Part shown: in pieces, positions 24,030 through 39,500 of the stretch
How the letters are laid out: each line of letters begins with the position of its first letter
Numbering within the stretch: the stretch's first letter is position 1
Assembly: GCA_021613535.1 (NCBI GenBank)
Contig: CP075497.1
Coordinates: 6,696,001 to 6,760,000 of the forward strand
Reading direction: 5' to 3'
From: Adineta vaga
Taxonomy: Eukaryota > Rotifera
Length of the DNA stretch: 64,000 bases
Program-made: the position numbers and the translations under genes
The notes under the pieces: model-generated
Database searches by the model: none
Told to the model about the DNA's origin: nothing
Seen by the model: the letters and a program-made list of their open reading frames with translations, nothing else

Positions 24030-24650
24030 ATGGATAACAATAATGTATGATCAAGATCAAAATAGGTAAGCTTTTCGAACGTTTTGATCACGTTTTCTTT
24101 TCTTCTCTCTTATATGATAGACGATTATTGGTTGTTGGACGCCATTCGATTATTTCTTTTCCGGTTTTTAATTGTAAAAATGGTAATACACTACTTCGCT
24201 TATATAATAAATCTGTGTTATAATGACATCTATCGGAAAACCATATACATACTGAAATTGATTGTATGAAGAGAGAGAGAGAGATAGATTCATTATTGTT
24301 TGTTTTCTAGAATAGTTGAATGCTAATCTTTTTCCTTTTGTTTTATTCATAATATTTGAAAACAAAGCACATTTTATTCATTTCTTATCACACAAGAACA
24401 GAGCACAATTTTTTTTCTCTAAATATATATCTTTCATATGAAATACAAAAATAAACAGTTTTGCAAATGTAAAAGCGCATTTAAATAGTTTGTTTTTCTT
24501 CAATAGTATACAAAGCTATCGAACTTTCTTTTCTCTTCCTCTTGAATAAATAAGAAACAAAGATTCAAGCAACGAAATAGAACGACTAGAGAAAAATAAA
24601 AGACACGAAAAATGAATGCATTGATAAGCTTGATTAAATAATTGAAATTA
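24030..24650. other. Intergenic between BLTP1 stop and RUFY start
   Basis: 620 bp, AT-rich, with a short (GA)n run near 24270-24285. It holds the BLTP1 3' flank and the RUFY promoter. Short open frames here show no domain. Confidence 0.6.
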
Positions 24651-27600
24651 TCACGATTTCATACACATTTCTTTAAAACGTTCAGGTAAGAGGAAGATGA
24701 GTATTAATTGTACGATTGTCATTGATTGTTCACATGGATCCATAATACCACGTTGAAGCCATTTCGGTATTGTTAAACGTGCATGACGAAAGCCCAATTT
24801 TTGTAAAACATAATCTGCACCAAATGGTTCTACTTCGTTACCGTATGCTGTAAGAAGTTTAATTGTTGGCTGCAATTTCCATTTGGCATCGGGACAAGAA
24901 AAACGACGAGTATCAGTACTGCCGGTATCATCTAATGCAGGAAGAGTTTGAGGATCAGCAGAGGTTGCCGATGGCTTATTTGTTCGTTTTGCAGATTTTT
25001 CATCTGTTGTAGCTTGTGTTGCTGGTACAGCTAAATCGAAAGAAATTAAAGGAGATTTCAGTGAGAAATAGTTTACTTCGTTCTTTTTCTTTGATATACG
25101 ATGAAATAAGATCATGTAGAAAATAGAAATGTTCAGCATTAAATGAAAACATAATATGTTCATAGAATTCCGTTTCAAAACTACAATGAACTTGTCCTAG
25201 AAACAAAATAATTATATTCTATAATTCTATTTCGATTCGAAAAATTTCACCTTCAAATTGACGTGTTTGAAAACGTAGTTCAAGAGCCGGAAGAATAAAA
25301 ATTGATTCAGCATTTTGTTCGTATTGTCTCGAACGAACTTTACTAGGTATTGTGGATACCTCCTGATCATCCATAACAGGAAAATCACGTAAACCTAAAA
25401 GCATAGAATTTCACATTAGTTTAACAGAAAAGGAATGTGATCTGTTTTTTTAAAAGCTTACCAACAGCTGAAATTGTTGAACTAGCATAATTAAACCATT
25501 CATTAACTATTAAATGTGATGGTGCTTCATTACTATTTCGTGTGACTTTAGAAATAGATGCCATATTTGTGCGAGATTTAACGCTTGCATGTGTTGTTTG
25601 ACTTTGATCGCCTAATGAAAAGAGCAATTCTTGATTAACTAAAATGCATGATGAAATCCATGAATGAATTTAGAATAAAACAATTGTCTACTGAACATAC
25701 TATCGCCTTTTTCTCCTCGATTCGTTATAAAATTAATTTGTGGCTCATTTAAAGAGAATAAAGCCCATTGTTTTGATTTGAAATTCAATCCATGAAAAAC
25801 AACTATTGTTAAATTATGACCTTGTAACATCATTTCACCACCATGCATTCCAATCGCTTTTTTGATAATATTTATATCATATTTCGTATGCATAAAGGAT
25901 GGTTTTTTGGATTCTATATTTTTGATCGAATTCTGACGTTTCGTATTATCACGGAAATCATATTGAATGGATGCAAGGAATTTTTTCGAACTACTTATAT
26001 GTGTATCGAAAAAATCAATTAATTTCGCTGCCATTTTGATGATGTCAGGTGTTGTTGAACGTGTAATCATTAAATGCAATTGTGACCAATTCAGACTGAG
26101 TAAAACTGTTTTAAATGGAAAAAATGAATCATTATTAAGATTACTGGTTGTTGTTGATGGATTATAATCCTTTAATCGAAGTAATATATGACAAATACGT
26201 CCCATTAAAGTAGGAGAACCCATATAATCAAGACGAATTTCAATAGCTTCAGTTAGAATATCGATGGCATGAGAAGCATCATTAAGAATTGTTCGATCAC
26301 GAAATTCTTGGAAGATAAAACCTAGAAAGAAAAGTTTAATGAAATCATTTCTTCTTCTGTTAACTTTTCGTTATTCTCAAACTCCACACACCTGTAGTAC
26401 GAAGATTTTTTAAACGTATCATTCCTCCAACAAATCCTTGTTCTGCTTGTAAAATTGAATTTTGTAAACCTAATGAAATAAATAATGTTCGTTTGCCTTC
26501 ACTTTTTAATGTTAAACTTCCAGTTGACCAAACATCTTTCGTATTCCATTCGATTTTTCCCATAACATTTGACATACGCATTGATATTTGTAATTCTTTT
26601 AATTGAATTGCTAAAATTACATGTGCTTGTTTACGAAAAATCTTCTTTGTTGTCGATGAAATCTGTGTAGGCATAGTTGGTTGTGTTGACGGCATTCTCG
26701 TTGATAAATTTTCATCGCCCAAGAATAATCGACGAGCTAAAGAACGATTGTACCAAATTTTAGGAAATGTTAAAATTTCCGAAAAACGTCGTATGTCATA
26801 TTCAAACTGTGCTTTTGATATTTGTGCAATAACAGATAATTGAATACTATTCAATAATTCATTATTACGATCAATTGATAAATAACGTGAACGAGATATA
26901 TTGATGGAAACAGATTGTACACTAACTGCAAGTGCATTACGTGTTTGTAATTGTCCTGAACGAATATCTTCGAATAAATGTACTTTTGATTCACCAGAAA
27001 ATGGATGATAAACATTCAATTTGAAATCTTTCATATATAATGAAAAAGTTAAACCAGCAAGAGAACTTTCGAGAATTTGTTCTGATGAATTGTCAGTTGG
27101 TGATGGTATATTTTCTGGTATAGCATGTTTCGATGAAAGAACAACATCAACAGCAGGCAAACGAAGTTCACATTCCATTGGATGCGTTGGTAAACATGTA
27201 AAAAGTAGAACACATGGCTGAACAAAGATACTAACAACAACATCAATAGGAAAAGAAGCTGTGGAAGTTTGATCTTCTATTGAAAACCTATGGAAAAAGA
27301 AAAATTAGAGACATATGTGTTTATATTTTCAGTTTCACTTACATTGCATCTAAATGATCATCATCATTAGTTTGATTTTGTTTGATTTCTTCACGAATAC
27401 TTGCACGTCTATGATGCTCATCTGGTAATTTAACATATTCTAGTGTTTGTTCAATAAAATCTAATAGAATTGGATGAATAAGTATTTGTGTTGTTGGAGA
27501 TTGTATCATGGCACGACAATGGAAACTTCCACGTTTATTTAGTGCACTATTTGTTGTATTTTCATGTTTAGAATTATAATGTGCATCAACATCAACACCA

Positions 27601-30537
27601 GGTAAAGAAAATTGTAAAACTTGATATTCGATTTTATTTATTGTTTGAATTAAACCAATTGTTGCTTGCGTTTGTTGTTTAGTTTGATTGGAACTTAATG
27701 GAGAATGTGATATCAGATCACGACGTGTATAAAGATTACAAGAACCATTGGCAATAAGAACTTGAATATTTAATTCCAAATCAACAGCAGGAGTTGATGT
27801 AATTTCATTTGGATTTGTAGTTGTTGTCGAAGTATTTGATTGACGATCATCTTGTTCATGTGATGTTGTGCTAGAATGAGAAAAGAAAAGGAAAACGTAT
27901 ATAATTCAGTGAAATAATATCTGTATGAATGAAGCGGGTAAGTAAAATAAGTAATTATCCCAAATACTTTTAATAGTCAATAGGTATTAAGTACTTAGAA
28001 GAATACCTATAATATATAGACTCAAATGGATTTCTAGTTCTAGGAAAATGAGAGATAAAGATTTGATGAATCATTTTAGTAGAGGATACTGTTTTCTTAC
28101 CGTGAATGAACAATTGGTGTACGTGATACATCATTTTCTACATCTTCTTCACGAATGGGCGATGCATATAGGTGTGATTGAGGTGTAACCATTTCAGAAC
28201 TAAATAAACAAGCAATCAATTAAAATGAAAGATGAACAGATTTCTATCATGCAAATGTTCATAGTATATGCAGGTTGCTATTATTTCATCATCTACGTTA
28301 ATTTTAATAAAGTTTAGAAATGCAGAATTCCTCCGAGCGAACTATCACTTACATTTGTCGATGATTTTTACCAGTCGATGAAGCAAGTGCACTTGTGTAT
28401 ACTTGCGAATAGCGTCGCTCATTACTAATATATATTCACACGTATGTCAATCAAAGTACGGAAAGTTTTCCATTTCATATAAATCAATCGATTACTTACG
28501 GAGTATTTCGTGATTGATGTGTTACATCTTGTGATTGTGTTCGTTTTTGATTTGGAACACTCAATGTTGATAATAATCCACGATTACGATCTCGATTCAG
28601 TGCATTCTAAAGTTGACAAAAAAATAATTTACTCCAGATACTTATGGAAATTTTGAGACAAGTCACAATCGACAATACAAAACAAAATACGTGGATGAAA
28701 AGCATCAATATTTGTTTTTACAAAAATGGAGACATAGGTTGAAATGCTTTTTGAAAACAAAAAATGTTTCGTGCAAACCATATAGAACATGCAAGTGTTT
28801 GAATGATAACGAGAAAAACATTCAATAAAAGAAAATACAACATTTATCGTCAAACAGTATAGGCGAACCGTTGATGTATTTGATCCTTGAAGAAACTCAT
28901 GTGGTTGCTGATGATGTGGTGATGTAGGCTAGAGAAAACTCATGATTTGTTTCTTACTTATTTTCATTAGATTTTATTAAGAATCATGTATGTGAGATAT
29001 CGATCAAGAAATCAAACGAATGAAATTAGTTTCAGTCTTACCTTATTTGATTGTTTGATCTTTTGTTGAATATCAGTCTTAACTGAATGTAATAATTCTT
29101 TTTCTATCCATTGATAACGAGCTTCTTCCGGTATTAGTATATCATATGGTGCTTGTGATCGTCTAGAATGATACAGCATTCATTCATTCAATCATGAAAG
29201 TTCATGGAAACTTACTTTAATGTCGCGATTTTTTGTCCTAAGATTGAATATTCATATTGTAATCGTTTTCTTCGTTCATCATCTTCACTTGGATCATTAT
29301 TTTCATTGATATTCATTGAACTTCCACTTTTTGCATTCAATAAATTCGAATCTGTTGTTGAATTATTATCATTATTTAACGAATCCATGGGTTCAATCAA
29401 ATGGGTTGATGTAATTGTTCGAATTAATTGTGAAAAACGTTTACCGATGATCGAATCAATATTTATATCAATACCTTTCATATCCCATTGAACATTTAAA
29501 AACCATTTTGGACTATTCGAATTTGGAAGTTGTTTAGCACGTGAATGCATTAAATATCGACCACTGGGCACACAACAAGCATTTAAAATAACATTAGATG
29601 TAGATGAATGAATTGGTTTCCAACTATGATTGGTTTGTTGAAAATTTTCAGCAAAACGAAAACAAAAACCTTCGAATGAACCAGAACTTATAATAGCACC
29701 ACATGAACATGCAGATATTGTTGTTTGATCAAGTGTAAATACAAGAAAATCACTACTTTCTTCAAAATTTGACATTGACTGTCTTGAACTCAATGTTTGC
29801 GTGTCAGTTGTTGGTATTTTACTTGGTAATTCGATTTGATGTAATGGGATAGCAATACCTAAATCAATAATATCCAATTGAAACATAAGATTGAGTTCAT
29901 TTTTTGTTGCTACTGGTAATGTTTGAACATTCATTAATGGACGTTTACGGAGAGCATTACTGGTTGGAGTTGTAAATGCACCACGTTGTTCATTCCAATA
30001 TTCATACGTATTTTTGTAATTTAACCAGAAGAGAATTCCTTAAAATGAAACGTTTTCAATTGTAGACTTAAAGTTATACATCTAATTACCTTTATCTATA
30101 GCACCAGGTTGCCAATAAAAACTTGGTTTAGTCAAACGAATTATATAAGCTTCTTTTTCTGAATCATCGACCTAAATAAACAAATATATAAGTCACATAT
30201 AGATCTTAAACTATCGACAATACTATTCTATCTCACTTACTTGAAAAGAATTCTTCAAAAGTAATTTTGTTTTAAAATATGCTGCATCTTGAAAACCACC
30301 AGTATGTAATAATTGTCCTAGACTAATTTTGATATATAATAGAGCATTAATTAATGGTTTATTGTATAAGAGTAAGGAATTTTGTTCATCATAATTAGTT
30401 ACTTTGACAAACATTGGTAAATTTTTGTCACCATTATGACATTTGACAACGGTATTTGATGGTGTTTGTCCAATGATTTCAAAACCTTTCATTGATATAT
30501 CAATTTTATAAGTAAATGGTGTTCTCGTTGGTTTGTC

Positions 30538-30571
<34 letters not shown>

Positions 30572-33500
30572 ACTAATTCATCATCACTATCAATAGGAGG
30601 TGATTTTGAATTTCTATCTTTTCCTATTGGTTTAGTTGGTCCAAAATGAAATTGATCAAAACCAGATACTTTTGCAAGGATTTCATTAATTTCATGTATA
30701 ATAACTTTGGAAACGAAAACTAATTGAGCAAGAAAATCTGCTGTAATTGTTAATTTCAATACATCAATTTTTGTACGAAGATTTAAATGTCCTTTCGGTT
30801 TATTTTCTTGTTCTTGTTCATTCGTATAATTTCCATAACAACGTATTTGAGGAAAATCTATTCGAACATGATTATCCGAACTAACAGTAGGTAATTGATC
30901 AGTATCAATTGTAGCATTATTTAAAAAATGTAATGCATGTTCATGAACAATTGCTGTAAAACGTGATGTTGTACTGCCAAGATGAGCAACACCTTCAACA
31001 ACACCAATTTTATATTGTGCTTTTAACGTTGATAGAAGTGTAGTCGAAAATGACATTCCTTGACAGTGAGCAGTTATATGAACTGAAAAAACTGGTCGTT
31101 TCGAAGACGAAGAAATACTTTGTCGAGTTGCTAGTAGTTCAGGTGTAAGATTCGAAGTTAATGTTAATTTACGACGAATATTTGTAGGTTTTTTTCGTGG
31201 AGTTTCAGCAGATAAAATAGGTATATTCGATTCTTTGATTGTATCATCTAAACTGGTTTCCATTTGTTGAAATTCATCGTCTTTTTCTGTAGGTATTGTC
31301 GATGTTTGGTCGGTATCATCAGGAAGAAATTCTTGAACATAGGAAGTAATTAAACGACCTGCACGATTAACGAGATCATGAACTTCTTGAGGTCGTAATG
31401 GAACATCCATTGCAATCGTACCAATATTAGTAACTCCACTTAATGTTAAATTAGTACCACGTGTTTGTAAAGATGTGAGAGCACGAGATTTACCAATGAT
31501 AATATCAAGAACAGAGATTTTTCGTGTTGCTGATGATGTATTTGATGGAGGTATAGTGTTGTTGTGAACCGTATCCGTAGATGTAGAAAGTGTTTCTTTG
31601 AGTGACAACGAAGTCGAACCAATTTGAACAATCAATGAACCATCATATCTAGAAAAAAGTGAAATTGAAAATTATGTTCAATATTTGTCATTTAATTTTA
31701 CTTCTTTGCATTTTGATTAATTCCAAAGGGTTGTACTGCTCGGAGTCTCTGTGACAAACTGACACTTCCTTGTACTTTACCCATACAACCATCCACTTTT
31801 AAACCACCTAATGAAGCTGTTGAATAGATTTCATCAATAATTAACCAACCAAATGCAGATAGTAGTAATGTTTCATTCGGTGTATTAGAAGAAGGTAGTA
31901 ATATTGTATTTGTAGCATCATTTGGTGATAATAAACTATTTCGTTGTTTGCGACGATTTGTCAGTGTTGGTTCAATGACTGGTAATTTTTCGTGAGTAGT
32001 AATCCGTTCACGTAATTTTAGCCAACATTGTCTTTCAGAATCAATCGAATTATCATGAGTAGAAGAATGCAGAAGATTCGATTGCAAAGATTTCAGAACA
32101 AGATTTTCTACTCCACTTTCGGCATGTTCAACTAGTGTACTTGTTCTTGATGTCGTTGCATATATATCATCTTGTTGTTGAACAAGATTATTGTCTGGTT
32201 TAATTATTTCATCAATACCTGTATATTCTACAGCATTTCCAACAACTGTATAGAATTGATAAACAATACGTAATAGAGATAAATTAACTTCTTGTTGAAC
32301 ACGTTGAACGCGTATACCAGCTTGAACATTTGCTGAATGTAATTGATCATATTCAAGTAATTGTCGACAGACGCTTTGAATATTTAAATTTGTTACACAA
32401 AGAACTGAGGATTCGACTGATGGATTTAATGTTGATGATTGAATATCATTGATCACTTCGTTAGGCAAAATTTTAACATCAAATTTTTTGAGCACTGCTG
32501 ACGCAACAACTGTTTGACCTAATTTTTCAAATAATGGTTCGATTGATGATGTAACAGACAATTCTACACCAGCATATTCAAGTAAAACTTTAAATAATTG
32601 CTCTACGGATCCTGTTAAATCAGGACCAACGTCTGACAAAATTATTTCAGCAAATGAATTCGTACGATTTCTTTTATTTAATCGAGTACGAAATGTATTA
32701 TCATCGAAATCAGATTCATCAGAACCAACATTTAATCGTGCATAACCAGTAGTATTATTTATATTTGCAGTTGGTTCAAAACGTCGAAGAGTTTCACCTT
32801 TGATAAACAAAAGAAAACAGAAATATGATTAAACTACAAAATTAACATGAAAATCTTTATTTATTTTCTTGTCAATTGAAAGCATAAGAATCATGCAAAC
32901 ATATCTGTAATACAAAGGTAAACACGTATTCTATGTGAAGATAAGCATAAACCCGCCATGGGTTTTTCTTTAAGCAATAGTGCTTAAATTGATTTCAAAT
33001 AGCGAAATTTTCTCTTGATTTTATTGTTGTGTAATTCTTACCTTCATCAAATGCTATATTTACATGCCCTGTGGATTGCGCTATAAGAATTTAGATATAT
33101 ACTCATGCACATTGATCATGTGCAAGAATCGGTATTATAAATAGTACTCGAATTGGAAAAGTATCTATTTGTAGTAAAGAGATTAATATTCTCAACTCAT
33201 CTAACATTTCTAGTTGTGATACTTAGCCTTAGTCAATTAGATTTAAATCTCTTCTACAATTATTTACTGAGAACGAATTGATTAGTAATTAAGCTATCGG
33301 AAATGCTTTTCTTCGACAAAAAACTTAATTTGTACTTACCTAGAAAACTTGATGCACGACGACGTTCTGGTTCTGATAATGGTTCTTTGATTAATTCAAT
33401 GACTGTATCTTTATTACTGATATTGGATCGTGTATTTTGTACTGTCATACGTCTTCGAACAGCTGAACTCGTTTTCTCATTCGTTTCATTTGAGTTTTGA

Positions 33501-36500
33501 TTTCCTGTTATTGTGCCACTATGATCATGCCCAATCAGACGTTGTAAGCGATCAACTACTGAAGTTCCTCGTGCTCGTGTAGCAACGCCTGGATGTTCTT
33601 GTTCATTACTATTTGTTGGTAATATACTATCCATAGGTGATGTTGTTGTTGAAGATAGTAGTACGGGTGGATTCATGTATAGATGAAATCGTGGTTGTCG
33701 TTTAATTGTTTGAGTCCAATCACGACAAGCTTCACGAATACCTTGCTTCAATAATTCAATATCGGGTACGATATGTGGCTGAAGATTAACATTTATTTGT
33801 TGATTTTGATTGAAATGTTTTCGAAGTTCGGTGACAAGTTGACAGACAGGATGTGAAAGAAGATATTTTGTTTTTGGTGCAAATAATTCATATAATTTGC
33901 TTTCTGGCAAAGTTGATTCAGCTATTGTCTCAATAAGAAAATAAGCTAAAACAGCATCGATACGTTTTTTACGATGTTGAAGAAAATTTTCAATTGGTTT
34001 TTGTATACGATTGATAACGCAAAACCAACCGGAACAGTTGGAGACAAAGTTGACAGAAAATTCCAATCAAAACGTGTATATGCAAAATGTTTCTTTGGTA
34101 CTGAATTTAATTGAGACGCACTTGCTGTACTTGCGCGTATACGTTTGGAATTCGAATGAGTATGATGAGGTGGTTCAGGAAATGTTATCCAAACATGATC
34201 AATTGAACCATCAAAGACACTACTTGATAATGAATTTGAAGATGTTGCTTTTGCAATTGGTGGTAAAGCAGTTGTCGTTGGAGATGATAGTGATGGCTAC
34301 AAATATAAAATAAAAGATCAATTAATTATCAATCTCTTCTCTATGAACTTACATCTGTTGATGGTTTTCTTTTTGATTTCTGTTTTGTTTGTGATTTCAT
34401 TGGTTGTGTTTCATCTATTTGTGTCATCATTGGTATGGTTAGTTTTTTTTCTTGCTGTTGTCTGGCAGCATTATTAATTAATTTAAAACAAAGACGTTGT
34501 ATACCAAATTCATTCATGACAAAACCAGGATTTGTTCGATTGTTACTAATTGGTAAATGTGTTTGAATATCATTGGATATATTAAATTGTAATCGACAAC
34601 GTTGAGATTGTATTGCATGAATATTAACATGTTCAATCGAAGAAAAATTATTTTCAAAACGACGAAATTGCCCTGTTAATGATTGAATTTTAAATACACC
34701 AGCAGTCGATTGATCACGATTTGATAGAATCGTTTCCATTTGAATTTGTTTACATGATATTGCAAACAATGACATTGTGACAATATCGATTGGTGTTCGT
34801 AATTCAGTTAATTGAACGTTATCTTCAGCTAAACCAGCTTGTAAAAAGCAAAGATTGATTTTTGGTAATTGAAGAGACAGTTTTGTAGTTGAACGATCAA
34901 TTGATGTTGGTGGAGGATTCGAAGTAGTGTGAGTTTGAAAATGCAAACCATCAAGAATAGACATTGGATGAAGTTCATATGTTTTCAATTTATCAATATA
35001 TGTATTTAAACATTCAAGCATCAATGGTGTGAAAAGTATGTTTAATGCTCCAATAAATCGAAGACATACTTCTTTTTCTGTTGCAATAACAGTTGACGAA
35101 GAATAGAGTGATGATAATGTAGGAGCAACGGATAAACGTGGCCGTGGATTCGTTGTTTGAAATTGTTGACGTGATTGTGTTGATTGCAAAGTTTCTGATA
35201 GAAATGAACAGGAGAAACCATGTGAAACACAATTAAAATCAAGTAATGGTTGATGATTGATTTGATCTTGTTGAATTGATGGAGGAAAAGATGCAGTGTT
35301 CGACCAAGTTGATGAACGATAATGAGATAAATAACGAATATATGTTGTTGATAGTAGAGTCGATTTTGGTATAGGCATTTTCATTTGACTACGTAAACTA
35401 ATCCATGAAGAACCTGGTAATGACAGCTGAGGAATTGATTTATGTTCTGCAGAAGATGAAGCACTCTAGAAACTAGGAATGAAGAGTTATTTTAAAATAG
35501 ATCGAATGAGAGAGTCTTTTTTATTTACTTTTTGTGGTAATGATGTTGAAGTAGTTCCTAGCTGTTGTTTTTTCAATATTTCTTCTAAAACAGTTAACGA
35601 ATCTGTTGATGATGAATGTGACGATTTTAGTGATGTCTCATCTTGATCATTCAACATTTTACTAAATAGTTCTATATCGGAAGGAATCGGAGATGAATTT
35701 CTCGATGATTGATGTGCTGCAGATTTGATTGATGCTATCGACAATGATTTTCTGTTCTTATTATTATTCAAACTTTTCTGACTTGAATTATTTGATGATA
35801 ATTGATCATTAGGTGTCGCATACGCGTCATTAAGCGTATCGGATGACGATGAACCCACAACATCATTATTATCATATATAACTGATGATGATGAACGTTT
35901 GTGAGGTTTTGGTTCAGCAAATGACTTATGTCGTAGATTTTTCACGGAATTCGATCGTGATAATGTATATAAATTTGTTGGTACACTATGAGGTGAATAA
36001 TGATCAATTAATCGATTATGTTCTGCTTTTGATTGTACACAAAAATCGAATGGATAGAAGCTTTCTTCATCATCTAATTGCTCATTTGGTACAAATGAAT
36101 ATTCATAAGTTTGCCAATCGTATTTATGTTGAAATATCGGATGAGAATGTATCACATGTACATCCGGTTGAAATAGAGAAAGACCAAAGGACGGTTGCTC
36201 ACTGAGACGAAATGTACTCTTAAAGAATTGTTCGCCTTGAACAAGAGTATAGTAATGGGGTGAACCACCAAGACAGGCACAAGAAAGAGTATTATATGAT
36301 AAACTAATAGTAGATGGTCGTTTTGAATTTGTTGTTCCTGTTGATGATTGTGATTTTGTATGGTAGAGAAAATGAAGTCTTTGAGTATATTGATCATGTC
36401 GACGAAGAAAGTCAAGTTGTTCATTGATATTAACTGGTGTTGGAGGATGACAATCTAATTTTGCATTAATACGTAATTCAGGAATATGAATTGAGCCAGC

Positions 36501-39500
36501 TTCTAACCATGAACCAGGATATAGACGAAGTAATTGTCGTATTTGAATAGTACCCACTTTTAAAGTTAAACTTTCATTACATGCACTTGTATGCATATTA
36601 CACATACATAGACGAACTGGTGCAGCCTATAAGAAGAGAAAAGGCATAGTCTTACAGTTTGATGTCTAAATAACTAGGATGATGATGATTCTTACCTGTA
36701 CATTAACAGCATTTCCAGTTTCAATAAGACTTAAATCTACTGAATCTAAACTAAATCGAAGTACATCATATTTAAGTTTTTCAATCCATTTTGATTTATC
36801 CATCACTGGTGAACGTATTAGTGTATATTCATCTTCCATAATTTGTAGATAAAAATTTTTTACAAATCCAAGTATTTTCTCCATCTATGAATCAAAGACA
36901 TATGTTATCATCAATAAAAGATTAATCTTCTGCTTCACCTACTTGAATTGTTGTTAAACGAGCTGATATTTTTCCAAGTAAAATTTCCATTTGCCATGCA
37001 TATTCAAGTGTTTCACGTTCAGGTGGTAAACCTTCATGAGAAAGCATCGCATGTCCACGAATAATTAAACCAGATAATTGAAGACTTCCAGTTGATAAAT
37101 GTTGATCAGATTTATTTCTCTATACATATAATAAGAAATAATATTAATAGTGATTATCATCCAAATTACTTACAACAATATTATCTTCAACATAAACATT
37201 AATAGGTAAAAACAAGACTTGTAATCTTGTTTCATTTAAATCAGTTGTCATTTCTACACAAAGTCTTTCACAAAAACCAATTGGACTCGGTGCATCTTCT
37301 GTATGCTATAAGAAACAAGATAATTTCTTTTGTTATAAAAGACAATAATAGAATTTCAATTTACATGAAGAAAATGAAGTGTCATATTGTGAAGTGCAAC
37401 ACGTAAAGTCACCATCAATGGTCGAAAGTATCTTGGATCAAATGGTTGACTTTCATCAATCATATCAACTAATGGATCATCATGAACAACAATCTTTTTT
37501 TCACGTATAAAATCAGGTTCACGTATATCATGAAACATTTGATCCCAGCCAAATAAATTTTCCTGAGAAAATCAAATGATAATCATAGATTGAAAGATGA
37601 TCTTTCTCAACTTACTTTAACCCACCAAAGTTTTTTCAGAAATAGACCATGTAAAAGTAAATTAACAGAACCAAGATCAATTTCAAGATTAAATACATCA
37701 TATTTAAGTTTATTTGGATGAAATGTTTGTCGATTACCCATAGCTTTAATTTGTTGAACATGTAAAAGATCTTATTTGAATCAAGAAAAGAATATTATCG
37801 AAAAAATCTAAGAATTTTCGTTCGTTCATTACCTCGTTGATTCATATCAACAGGTGGTGACGAATGAAGAAGAATTTGAACCAAAACCTTGATATGATTT
37901 ACTTCACCACATTCAAAACATCCATCCCTATTACACGTGAACTCATTGTATAAAAATTCTCTGATGAAAACAAAACATTCGTTTTACCGTTTTTCGAAGA
38001 TATCTGATAATGGTAAATGAGATTTAATACCATCGGGTGCATGAAATCGTTTATGTCTATCCAATCCTTCAACAATATAATACATTCGATTACTTTCTGG
38101 CATAACTAAACGAGCAAGTACATCATTTATCTAAATGAAATAGGTGCGTTTTTTTTAGTTTAGATCAACTGTCAGAATGTAAAGTATACTTCAATAGTTA
38201 AATCCGCCGATGTTGCTACAGGACAAAACTCTATGAATGATAATGGATATGTTAAAGCAAGTGATTTTGCACACAATGAAACATAATCTAAAATAAAACA
38301 AATTAGTTGAGAGATTCAATTTTCATTGCTATATTTTACTGTTTTCTGCAGTTTTCTCATTGGAACAATCGATCCAATTTCCTTGATTGCATGGAATTAA
38401 AACTTCAACTAATTCACCACGAAGAGTTATATTATAAATAAATGGTGTGAATGAATAGATATCCGGTGGTACCGATGAACCAAAATCATTGATAAGTGCT
38501 GTTTAGATAGAGAAAAATCATCAGACTTTTTCAATAACAATTAAAGAAATTATTACCTTGGAAGAAATTTTTATGCTCAAAAACGAAATAAACTTGAGGT
38601 TTTTTTGCATCAATGTCAACGAACCAATCTTGTAATGCATTCCATAAACGTGGATAATGAATATGTACTTTAATCTAAATACAATTGATGTTATTACTAA
38701 TGAGATTAGAAGAAAATTCAACTGTTACATGAATGTTTTCGGCTTCAATGAACGGTGTAAAAGAAAGATTTGTTTGAGCAATTGCTTGATTGATATTTAT
38801 GGATAAAGATGTATCAAAACCATCAGGATTAGTTGAGAATGGAAGTGTTGCATCAAAAAATGAGCCTTTTGAAGGACATTCAATGTGGAGTTGTTGAAGT
38901 TTCTAAAGAGAATAATTCACGAAAATAGAACAAAAATATTCGATGAAATAGAAATCAAACCGTTTTATTCATAAAATAAAGATCGAGTATTGTTGGACAA
39001 TCGAGAGATAATTTAAAACGAACTGATTTAAATATTCGTGTTTGACCAATCAATGGTTCAACTGTTATAATAGATTCTTCGTATAACGTGGGGAGGAAAT
39101 ATTGCCATAATAATTCTCTAGATATAAATTTCTTATTAATTTATTATCTTTGAAGTATGTATTAGTTTACCTCTGTCGATCTGCCCATGGTCCGTAGGTA
39201 ATCTTTGTTTTTTTGTTACATTTCATACGTATTTCCCAAACAACATCAGCTATTGCTTGACCATTTTCTATTGGTTCAATCATTTTACCTAGAAGAACAT
39301 CAGAGATGATAGAAATTATGTAAGAAAAGAATCGTATGGTTCTTACCAGGAATATCTTGTTCATATTCAAGTTCACCTTCTGAACATTCGAAAATTTGAA
39401 TGGTATCTTTTGCTGTACCTTTGGTAGTTGGAATTGGTGGCGGTCTATGTAATATATACCATCAAGATTTGTTTAATATTTAACATTCTTGTTTCGTATA

